Shown here in pieces: positions 17,926 through 25,235 of a stretch of DNA of 59,818 nt. The position numbers were made by a program, and so were the translations under genes. The notes below the pieces were generated by a model that ran no database searches, was not told where the DNA came from, and saw only the letters and a list, made by a program, of their open reading frames with translations. Location: NCBI RefSeq assembly GCF_029868855.1, contig NZ_JARWOV010000247.1:1-59818 (forward strand), in the 5' to 3' direction. Origin of the DNA: Nocardia carnea. GTDB taxonomy: Bacteria > Actinomycetota > Actinomycetes > Mycobacteriales > Mycobacteriaceae. Position 1 is the stretch's first letter. Every line of letters begins with the position of its first letter.

Positions 17926-19164
17926 TCACTCGGGCAATGCGAATCCCTGTACCGCACCGCTGCCCGGTGCCTGCTCGGCGGTTGGGTGCGGTCCGCCGCG
18001 CAACCGGTACCAGCCCGACCCGGCGCTACCGGCGAGCCCGGCGAGGTCCAGGGCCGCCAATGCGGCGCGGACTTCCGCTATGGCCAATCCGGTGGCGGTA
18101 CCCAATTCGTGTGGCCAGCGTCCGCCGGTACCGGGCAACGCTGCGTACACCGACGACTGCGCGGCGGTGAGCCGGTGCGCGGCCGGTGGTTCCGGCGCAC
18201 CGGCCGACGGTAGATGCAGCGGTGCGGCATCGGCCAGCACCTCGTCCACGCTGCCGACCAGCGTTGCTTCCCCCTCACGAATCATCCGGTGGCAGCCCGC
18301 GGAGGCCGCGGAATCCACCGACCCGGGTACCGCCATGGCGGGCCGGCCGATACGGCGAGCCCATTTCACCGTATTGCGCGCACCGCTACGCACCCCCGCT
18401 TCGACCACGAGCACACCATCGGACAGAGCCGCGATGAGCCGATTCCGCGCCAGGAAATGGTGTTTACGTGCAGTGGTACCCGGCGGATATTCGCTGACCA
18501 CCAGACCGATTTCGGCGATCCGGTCGAGTAGTCGATCGTGCTGGGCGGGATAGGGCCGGTCCACGCCGCAGGCCAGGACGGCGAGGGTCGCGCCACCGAC
18601 CGCTAGCGCCGCGCGGTGGGCCATACCGTCGATACCGAAGGCCGCACCGGAGACAATGGTCCAGCCGCGGGCCGCGAGGTCCCCGGCCAGCGCACCGGCG
18701 GCCCGATCGCCGTATCCGGTACTGCACCGGGCACCGACCACCGCCAGCGACCGTTCGGTCAGCTCGGCCAGGTTGCGGGTTCCGCGCACCCAGAGCACGA
18801 GAGGCACCGCACCGTCGGGATCACGTCCGGGCGGTAGTTGCGATAAGCCCAGCATGCGCCAGGCCGGCCATTCCGGATCGTCGGGGGTGACCAGCCGGCC
18901 GCCCAGTCCGCCCATGGTTTCCAGATCTCGGGCCGCCAGATCTTCCGCACGACGTGCCGCCGTCGCGGCGCGCAGAACCTGCGGTAGTTCCCGTTCCCGG
19001 ACGGCTCGAGCTGCTTCCACCACGCCGACCGATTCGATCAATGCGGTGAGCGCCGGGCACGGGCCCAGCACCACCCGGGACAGATAGGCCCAGGCGAGTT
19101 GCCGGCGGCCGGACTCGCCGGCGGCCCCCTGCGCCGCCGGCGGTCCGGGCTCTCCGGCCGTCAC
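17926..19164 (-). CDS. dprA: DNA processing protein DprA
   Basis: Binds single-stranded DNA and loads RecA in transformation; in non-competent actinobacteria the role is unclear. 412 residues. A helical N-terminal part of about 110 residues is followed by a Rossmann-like DNA-binding fold with VVGARCSTGYGDRAA and VSGAAFGIDGMAHRAAL, and a C-terminal winged-helix region at about 330-395. The GTG start overlaps the comM stop codon (GTGA), so translation is coupled. Confidence 0.96.
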   Translation of the reverse strand: MTAGEPGPPAAQGAAGESGRRQLAWAYLSRVVLGPCPALTALIESVGVVEAARAVRERELPQVLRAATAARRAEDLAARDLETMGGLGGRLVTPDDPEWPAWRMLGLSQLPPGRDPDGAVPLVLWVRGTRNLAELTERSLAVVGARCSTGYGDRAAGALAGDLAARGWTIVSGAAFGIDGMAHRAALAVGGATLAVLACGVDRPYPAQHDRLLDRIAEIGLVVSEYPPGTTARKHHFLARNRLIAALSDGVLVVEAGVRSGARNTVKWARRIGRPAMAVPGSVDSAASAGCHRMIREGEATLVGSVDEVLADAAPLHLPSAGAPEPPAAHRLTAAQSSVYAALPGTGGRWPHELGTATGLAIAEVRAALAALDLAGLAGSAGSGWYRLRGGPHPTAEQAPGSGAVQGFALPE

Positions 19165-20669
19165 TGTGTTCCCCGCTGCCGGAAGTTGAGCGCCTGCATG
19201 ACGTCGTGTGCGGTGGGCACGTCACCGCCGCGCAGATCACACACCGTCCACGCGACCCGGAGTGCGCGGTCGGCTCCTCGTGCCGAGATCCGCCCCAGCC
19301 GCAACGCCGCTTCCACCGGTGCCGTGGAGTCGGCGGGTAGCGGGAACTGCCGACGGAGGACATGGCCCGGCACTTCGCCGTTGGTCCGCCAGCCGAATTC
19401 GCGCCAGCGGGCGGCCGCGGCCGCGCGGGCGGCCGTGACTCTGGTTCGGACTGTCGCGCTGTCCTCGGACTCCGCGGCCGCCAGCCCGGCGGTCGACATC
19501 GGATGCATCTGCATCCAGATATCGATCCGGTCCATCAGCGGACCGGACAGTTTGCCGAGGAACCGGCGCCGCGCCAGCGGCGCGCAGATACAGTCCACAT
19601 CGCGGGCAGGGGCACAGGGGCAGGGGTTCGCGGCCAGGATGAGCTGGAACCGGGCCGGAAACCGCGCGACCCCGTCGCGGCGGGCGATCCGGACCTCGCC
19701 CTCCTCCAGCGGCGTGCGCATCGCCTCCAGCACCTTGGCGCCGATTTCGGCGCATTCGTCCAGGAACAGCACACCTCGGTGGGCACGGCTGACGGCACCT
19801 GGCCGGGCCGAACCCGACCCGCCGCCGACCATGGCACTCACCGAAGTCGAATGATGGGGTGCGACGAACGGCGGTGTGGTGATCAGCGGCTGTTCCTCGG
19901 AAAGGGTGCCGGCCACCGAATGGATGGCAGTGACCTCCAGCGCCTCGTTATCCGACAGCGGGGGTAGCACACCCGGCAGCCGTTGCGCGAGCATTGTTTT
20001 CCCGATACCGGGCGAACCGGTCAACAGCAGATGATGCCCACCGGCCGCGGCGACCTCCAGCGCCCACCGTGCCTCGTGCTGCCCCGCGACATCGCGCAGA
20101 TCACCCACCGGAGATGCCTGATGCGGCGGCAGGGCCGGTGATTCCGCAAGCTCCCGTTCCCCGCGTAACCAATCGAGGGCGGCGCGCAATGTGGGCGCCC
20201 CCAGGACCCGGATGCCCGCGACAAGACCTGCCTCGCACAACACTTCCTCGGGCACGATCACGGTTTTCCGGCCCGCCCGCCGGGCCGCGAGCACTGCGGG
20301 CAGGATCCCCCGGACCCGCCGCAGCCGGCCGTCGAGCGCCAGTTCGCCGAGCAGCACCGTACCGGCGAGTTTGGCGGACGGCACGATATCGGCCGCGTCC
20401 AGCACGGCGACGGCCAGCGCCAGGTCGTACACCGAACCGACCTTCGGTAGCGTCGCCGGGGAGAGCGCCAGGATCACCCGCCCATCGGGCCATTTCTCGC
20501 CGGTGTTGGCCACGGCCGCCCGAACCCGGTCGCGCGATTCCTGCAGCGACGTATCCGGCAGGCCGACCAAGTGGACCGACGGCAACCCCTGCCCGATATC
20601 GGCCTCGATCTCCACGACCTGTCCGTCGATCCCTCGGACGGCGATCGAGCACGCCCGGCCGAGTGGCAT
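19161..20669 (-). CDS. comM: ComM/YifB-type Mg-chelatase-like AAA+ ATPase
   Basis: AAA+ ATPase of the ComM/YifB family; in competent bacteria ComM is a branch-migration helicase in transformation. 502 residues from MPLGRACSIAVRGIDGQVVEIE. The N-terminal Lon-S5-like region has PSVHLVGLPDTSLQESRDRV; Walker A is TGSPGIGKTMLAQRLP and Walker B GVLFLDECAEI. A Cys-containing CPCAPARDVDCICAP stretch lies between. The C-terminal helical domain ends the protein. Its ATG shares one base with the yraN stop. Confidence 0.94.
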   Translation of the reverse strand: MPLGRACSIAVRGIDGQVVEIEADIGQGLPSVHLVGLPDTSLQESRDRVRAAVANTGEKWPDGRVILALSPATLPKVGSVYDLALAVAVLDAADIVPSAKLAGTVLLGELALDGRLRRVRGILPAVLAARRAGRKTVIVPEEVLCEAGLVAGIRVLGAPTLRAALDWLRGERELAESPALPPHQASPVGDLRDVAGQHEARWALEVAAAGGHHLLLTGSPGIGKTMLAQRLPGVLPPLSDNEALEVTAIHSVAGTLSEEQPLITTPPFVAPHHSTSVSAMVGGGSGSARPGAVSRAHRGVLFLDECAEIGAKVLEAMRTPLEEGEVRIARRDGVARFPARFQLILAANPCPCAPARDVDCICAPLARRRFLGKLSGPLMDRIDIWMQMHPMSTAGLAAAESEDSATVRTRVTAARAAAAARWREFGWRTNGEVPGHVLRRQFPLPADSTAPVEAALRLGRISARGADRALRVAWTVCDLRGGDVPTAHDVMQALNFRQRGTQ

Positions 20670-21025
20670 CAGAACACCGCCTCGAGGTGCTCGATGACGG
20701 GTTCGGCCGTCCGCGACAGCAGGACGGAGACCACATCGAACCGGATGCGCTGCCACGGCCCGTCCTGTTCGGTGAGCCAGAGCAGTGCCAGTCTGCGGAT
20801 CCGCCGCTGCTTTTCATAGGTGACGGCTTCGGCCGGTATGCCGTACCCCAGACCCGACCTCGTCTTCACCTCTACGAAAGCGGTGACGCCCGCATCGCGG
20901 ACGATCAGATCCAGTTCGCCGTACCGGCAGCGCCAGTTCCGGCAGACGATCTCCATGCCGGCGGCCTGCAGATACTGCGCCGCCAGTTCCTCCCCTTGTG
21001 CGCCGAGCGCCGTGTTGTGTGCCAC
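20669..21025 (-). CDS. yraN: UPF0102/YraN-family nuclease-like protein
   Basis: 118 residues from a GTG start. A PD-(D/E)XK nuclease-like core is visible: GEELAAQYLQAAGMEIVCRNWRCRYGELDLI, then FVEVKTRSG with the E-x-K motif. The exact function is unknown; the family is always near dprA-comM in actinobacteria. The frame stays open upstream to 21391, but that extension is not family-like. The stop codon overlaps the comM ATG. Confidence 0.88.
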   Translation of the reverse strand: MAHNTALGAQGEELAAQYLQAAGMEIVCRNWRCRYGELDLIVRDAGVTAFVEVKTRSGLGYGIPAEAVTYEKQRRIRRLALLWLTEQDGPWQRIRFDVVSVLLSRTAEPVIEHLEAVF

Positions 21026-21673
21026 CCGCCCAGCATCGGCGAGTGCACGGTGTAGTGCGGGCCGGTGACCTGGGCAGGCACCGAACCTGTGGACAACCGC
21101 ATCCTGTGGACAAGTACCGGCAGGCGCAGCCTGCCGTCCCTGGCCGCGGAACCGGCCGGCGCCATCGGGCGGACCACGGTGCGGGCAAGGTACTCGGCCG
21201 GCACCGGCAGTCCGATCGGTCGCGGCTCGCGCCATGCTCGCCCGCCCGATCATCACGCTGTCCGCGACGGTCGACAGCGCCGCCCGCCGGGCGTATTCGG
21301 GCGTCACCCGGCCCGCCGCGTCCGGAATTCCCACAGAACCGGCGTATATCGCCGGCGCGACCGCCACGCCTCCACCGGAATCTCGGTACACCGCCGCATC
21401 AGCGTCGATACCCGGCCGGGGAAGCTGTCATCGAGCGAATCGACAAGGTTCCGCCGCTCGAGATCTCGGGCGGCGTGCGTGCGCGAGTTCTTGTGTCCGG
21501 CGTCGCCTACGTCCGCCGCCGGGCCGGTGGTACACGGGCAACGACAAGCAGTTTCGGATCGTCCCGAACACCGGGTGCGCGCCGGGGTGGATGGCCCGAC
21601 CTGTCGGTCACTTCGGTCCGCCGGAGTGCGGCCCGGTCCCGGGCCGGGGATCGACGGCCGTGGCAGGAACCGA
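21026..21673. other. Intergenic region upstream of yraN
   Basis: About 650 bp. Several frames are open by G+C bias, but none shows a credible start, domain or signal. It contains a pair of perfect DnaA boxes at 21088-21113. I see nothing else definable. Confidence 0.5.
21088..21113 (-). promoter_or_regulatory. Two TTGTCCACA DnaA boxes in tandem
   Basis: On the minus strand, TTGTCCACA occurs twice (21096-21088 and 21113-21105), same orientation, 17 bp apart. TTGTCCACA is the preferred DnaA box of high-G+C actinobacteria. The pair lies 60-90 bp upstream of the yraN start, where DnaA binding could affect the yraN-comM-dprA transcript. Function inferred. Confidence 0.55.
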
Positions 21674-21979
21674 TCACTCCGGCAGCCGCAGGTCCGGTTT
21701 CTCCAGCTCTTCGATATTGACGTCCTTGAAGGTGATCACCCGGACGTGTTTGACGAACCGCGCCGGCCGGTACATATCCCAGACCCAGGCATCGCTCATC
21801 CTGACTTCGAAGTACACCTCGCCGTCGGCGTTCTGCGGCCGCAGTTCCACGGAGTTGGCCAGATAGAAACGGCGCTCGGTTTCCACCACGTACGAGAACT
21901 GACCGACGATGTCCTTGTACTCCCGGTACAGCGAGAGCTCCATCTCGGTTTCGTATTTCTCGAGGTCCTCGGCACTCAT
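21674..21979 (-). CDS. DUF2469 protein
   Basis: 101 residues, highly charged, starting MSAEDLEKYETEMELSLYRE; AAGGAGG lies about 12 bases upstream, which decides this start over longer in-frame options. It matches the actinobacterial DUF2469 family found just after rnhB. Very strongly conserved in mycolate actinomycetes but of unknown function. It lies about 150 bp downstream of rnhB. Confidence 0.92.
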   Translation of the reverse strand: MSAEDLEKYETEMELSLYREYKDIVGQFSYVVETERRFYLANSVELRPQNADGEVYFEVRMSDAWVWDMYRPARFVKHVRVITFKDVNIEELEKPDLRLPE

Positions 21980-22130
21980 CGGGTGGAACGTCCTCCTTCT
22001 CGCCGCCATGCGTGTGTTGTCATCATCGCTCATGTCGCCTGTGCATGTCACCGTGGGCCGGTCGGGCGCCCCTCGGCGGCGGGCGTGACCGGCCGCGACA
22101 ACAGCCGGCCCTACGCTCTGGAGAGCTCGG

Positions 22131-22856
22131 TCAGGCGGCGCCACCGGCCCCGGCGGTGACCTCCGCCAGTATTTCGCCGGCCGGTGTGAGCGCGACCTCG
22201 CTGTCTCGCACATTGCGCCATGACCTGCGATGTTCCGGGCAGGGCCCGAGTCGCCGCAGCGCTTCGATATGCCGGGTGGTGTTGTAGCCCTTGTGTTCGG
22301 CGAACCCGTATCCGGGCAGCCGCTGATCGAGTTCGACCATCATCCGGTCGCGGGTGACCTTGGCGAGCACACTGGCCGCGGCGATACACGCCGCGGTGCC
22401 GTCCCCACCGATCACCGGTAGTGACGGCACCGGCAGTCCGGGCACCCGGAATCCGTCGGTGAGCACATAGCCGGGGCTGCGTCCGAGACCGGCGACCGCC
22501 CGGCGCATGCCCTGGATATTCGCCACGTGGATACCGATGGCATCGATTTCGGCCGCCGGGATCACGATGACCGACCAGGCCGCCGCGAGCCGGGTGATCA
22601 CCGGGTAGAGGGCCTCACGGGTCGCCTCGCTGAGTTTTTTCGAATCGTCGAGCCCGGCCAGTGCGTCGTGGGCCCGGGGCCCGAGCACACAGGCAGCCAC
22701 GACGAGGGGCCCCGCGCTGGGACCACGACCCGCCTCGTCGACTCCGGCGACCGGTCCCAGCCCGCAGCGGTGCAGCGCCGATTCCAGGGTCCGCAATCCA
22801 CCGGCCCGGCGCATCACCACCCGGGGTGGCCAACTCTGTTCTCGTACAGGTTTCAT
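22131..22856 (-). CDS. rnhB: Ribonuclease HII
   Basis: Removes ribonucleotides and RNA primers from DNA-RNA hybrids. 241 residues from MKPVREQSWPPRVVMRR. Catalytic acids lie in GVDEAGRGPSAGPLV (D40, E41), the DDSKKLSE motif follows, and further acids are in YVLTDGFRVPG and LAKVTRDRMM. The HKGYNT segment is present. It is preceded by lepB, whose stop lies 35 bp upstream of this start. Confidence 0.95.
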   Translation of the reverse strand: MKPVREQSWPPRVVMRRAGGLRTLESALHRCGLGPVAGVDEAGRGPSAGPLVVAACVLGPRAHDALAGLDDSKKLSEATREALYPVITRLAAAWSVIVIPAAEIDAIGIHVANIQGMRRAVAGLGRSPGYVLTDGFRVPGLPVPSLPVIGGDGTAACIAAASVLAKVTRDRMMVELDQRLPGYGFAEHKGYNTTRHIEALRRLGPCPEHRRSWRNVRDSEVALTPAGEILAEVTAGAGGAA

Positions 22857-22890
22857 ATGCGTCTTCGCAGCCAACTCGATCCGCCCCGAC

Positions 22891-23679
22891 TCAATTCTCC
22901 TGCGGGTTCGTTCCGTCGATGGTGCCGATCCGGCCCGGCGGCCAGATTTTGAACACCGCTTTGCCGCGAACGTTGTCGATGGGCACGGTGCCCTGGAATT
23001 CATCGCCGATATGTGCCCGGGAATCCGCGGATTCGTTGCGGTTGTCGCCCATGACCCACAGGTTGCCCTCGGGCACGGTCACCGGCCCGAAAACGCGTCC
23101 GACCGGGTAGGAGGCATTCGCCTGACCGGGCATCCACGGGTAATCGTCCTCGACGTACGGCTCGTCGAGCGGTTGTCCGTCGACCATCACGCGGCCCTGG
23201 TCGTCACAACATTCCACGGTTTGCCCGCCGACCGCGATAACACGTTTGACGAGGTCGTTCTCGTCCGGCGGCACCAGGCCGAAGAACGAGAAGAAGTTCT
23301 GCACACCGCGGACGACCGTATTGTCCGAGCGGATGGAGCGGTAGTGCCCGTTCCAGGACGGCGGCCCGACGAAGACCACGACGTCACCCGGCTGCGGCTC
23401 GCTCCAGTAGTAGCTCACCTTCTGCACATAGATCCGGTCGCCGGTGCAACCGGCGCAGCCGTGCAGGGTCGGTTCCATGGATTGGGAAGGTATGACATAG
23501 GGACGGCCGACGAAGGTCACCATGAGAGCGGCGATAACCGCCGCGATCACCAACAGGATGGGAAGTTCCTGCCAGAACGGCCGCTGCTTCTTCGCTTTGA
23601 CGGCCCGCCGCGCCCGGCGCCTGCGGGGCTGCCCGTCCGCGGGATCCGACCCCGATATCGACCAACTCTCGTCTGCCAC
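22891..23679 (-). CDS. lepB: Signal peptidase I
   Basis: Cleaves signal peptides of Sec and Tat exported proteins. 262 residues from GTG at 23679. A basic cytosolic tail (about 20-35) precedes one membrane anchor (about 38-58). The catalytic serine is S67 in PSQSMEP and the catalytic lysine K145 in DLVKRVIAVGG. The C-terminal box GDNRNESADSR is present. A second GTG at 23700 is possible, but it falls inside a strong hairpin and lacks a ribosome site. Confidence 0.95.
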   Translation of the reverse strand: MADESWSISGSDPADGQPRRRRARRAVKAKKQRPFWQELPILLVIAAVIAALMVTFVGRPYVIPSQSMEPTLHGCAGCTGDRIYVQKVSYYWSEPQPGDVVVFVGPPSWNGHYRSIRSDNTVVRGVQNFFSFFGLVPPDENDLVKRVIAVGGQTVECCDDQGRVMVDGQPLDEPYVEDDYPWMPGQANASYPVGRVFGPVTVPEGNLWVMGDNRNESADSRAHIGDEFQGTVPIDNVRGKAVFKIWPPGRIGTIDGTNPQEN

Positions 23680-23689
23680 GCGAACAGCG

Positions 23690-23726
23690 TAGCCCGGCAC
23701 CGCAGTGGTTACGCGGTACCGGGCTA
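23690..23726 (-). terminator. Hairpin between rplS and lepB
   Basis: A 14-bp stem with one mismatch (TAGCCCGGCACCGC against GCGGTACCGGGCTA) around a 9-base loop, about 65 bp after the rplS stop and 11 bp before the lepB start. It probably terminates rplS mRNA or limits read-through into lepB. There is no U-run. Confidence 0.65.
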
Positions 23727-23792
23727 CTTATGCCGTTCGCCGAGGTCACCGGCGCACACCAGGGCGCGCGGGTGTCGGCGATCAAGGGCAGG

Positions 23793-24134
23793 TCAGCGCT
23801 TTTCTTTGATCTTGGCGGCCTTACCGCGCAGCTCCCGCAGGTAGTACAGCTTGGCCCGGCGGACGTCGCCGCGGGTCACCACATCGATGTGATCGATGGT
23901 GGGGCTGTGCACGGGGAAGGTGCGCTCCACGCCGACACCGAACGACACCTTGCGCACGGTGAAGGTCTCGCGGATACCGCCGCCTTGGCGCCGGATGACG
24001 ACGCCCTTGAAGACCTGGATACGCTCCTTGGAGCCCTCGATGACCTTCACGTGCACATTGAGGGTGTCGCCCGGACGGAAGTCGGGGACATCGCTGCGCA
24101 GCGAGCTCTCGTCGACGAAATCAAGGGTGTTCAT
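23793..24134 (-). CDS. rplS: 50S ribosomal protein L19
   Basis: Large-subunit protein at the 30S-50S interface. 113 residues starting MNTLDFVDESSLRSDVP. Conserved blocks are FRPGDTLNVHVKVIEGSKERIQ, FKGVVIRR and VERTFPVHSP, with the basic end ELRGKAAKIKEKR. An AAGGA is correctly spaced for this ATG; the ATG six bases earlier is too close to it. In many bacteria rplS follows trmD directly; here about 6 kb separates them. Confidence 0.98.
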   Translation of the reverse strand: MNTLDFVDESSLRSDVPDFRPGDTLNVHVKVIEGSKERIQVFKGVVIRRQGGGIRETFTVRKVSFGVGVERTFPVHSPTIDHIDVVTRGDVRRAKLYYLRELRGKAAKIKEKR

Positions 24135-24259
24135 GATCATCCTTCTGATGGTCGCGCGAACAGAGGAACCTGGCGGCGCGGACGCTCGACCGGTTCGTGC
24201 TCCGAATGTGGGATGTGCCGGGCCGAATGCGACCAGGGCAACCCGTGCATTGTGCCAGA

Positions 24260-25210
24260 TCAGGGATCGGTTCCGGAAACGGGCCCCGGTGCGACCCCTG
24301 GGTCGCCCGGGTCCTCGCGGGTTTCCGTCTCGCCGCCGTGCGCCCACCGGTTCAGATCGTGCAGCAGCGGGTGGTGCCGATGTGGTGCGGGCGGCGCGGG
24401 TACCACCCGGCGGCTCAGTTCCTCTTCTGCCGCCGACCGGACGTGCTCGACATCCGGCTTCCCGGCGATCAGATCCTGAACGAAGATCTTGGCCCGGATC
24501 ACCGGGCGGCGGTACCGCCGTTCGCGCACGATCGAGCGATACATCAGCCGACGCCGGTTGTTGCCGTAGCGCCAGCGCGCCCACGGAGCCCCCGGCCGGC
24601 TCAGCCGCAGCGCTCCCACCACCAGCAACGGCAGGAAGAACATCCCGAACAGGCCGGTCCAGATCTTGCCCTTGGCGATCACCACGGCGGCCAATGCCAG
24701 GTTGCCCAGCGCGAACGCGATGACCAGGACCCGCACCCACGCGCCCGGATGATCGCGCAGGCCGTTGATCTCGAGCAGCCACAGCGGGTGGAACCCGAGC
24801 AACAGCAAGCCGGTGACGGCGAGCGCGACGAAGACCGCATCCACCGAGGTACGGCCCTGCTTTTCCCAATAGACGTCGCGCAGGTAATAGAGCAGCGCGA
24901 ATTCGTCGAGGACCAGTGCCGCACCGACCCCGAACGATGCCGCCAGCCCGGCCGCGACGGCCGGACCGCCACCCGCGTCGGCGGTGGCGATCATCCCGAT
25001 CCCCGAGATCAGGACCAGCACCACCCCGAACACCATGTGGTGGATATGCACCCCACCGGATTTCAGATTGCCGGGCCACCAGCGCACCTGAGCCCGGATC
25101 AGCCGGACGCTGACCCGGATCACCAGGAAACCGATGATGAAACCGAACAGAAAGCACAGGAGTGGGAGCCGGCCCGCGGCGATGACGTCCTCGGACCACC
25201 ACTGCCGCAT
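24260..25210 (-). CDS. Conserved polytopic membrane protein with HIHH motif
   Basis: 316 residues. It begins with a membrane helix (about 12-33), then GGVHIHHMVFGVVLVLI, a His-rich motif at a membrane edge, and further hydrophobic segments to about residue 200. The soluble C-terminal third is basic, then Pro/His/Glu-rich. The His cluster could bind a metal, but no enzymatic family is identified. A very strong AGGAGGAAGG precedes the ATG. It is known only as a conserved actinobacterial membrane protein. Confidence 0.75.
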   Translation of the reverse strand: MRQWWSEDVIAAGRLPLLCFLFGFIIGFLVIRVSVRLIRAQVRWWPGNLKSGGVHIHHMVFGVVLVLISGIGMIATADAGGGPAVAAGLAASFGVGAALVLDEFALLYYLRDVYWEKQGRTSVDAVFVALAVTGLLLLGFHPLWLLEINGLRDHPGAWVRVLVIAFALGNLALAAVVIAKGKIWTGLFGMFFLPLLVVGALRLSRPGAPWARWRYGNNRRRLMYRSIVRERRYRRPVIRAKIFVQDLIAGKPDVEHVRSAAEEELSRRVVPAPPAPHRHHPLLHDLNRWAHGGETETREDPGDPGVAPGPVSGTDP

Positions 25211-25235
25211 ACCGGCCCCCCTTCCTCCTGAGAAG

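Noticed and set aside
21234..21866. Plus-strand open frame upstream of yraN
   Set aside because: Runs across the DUF2469 gene on the other strand and has no recognisable features.
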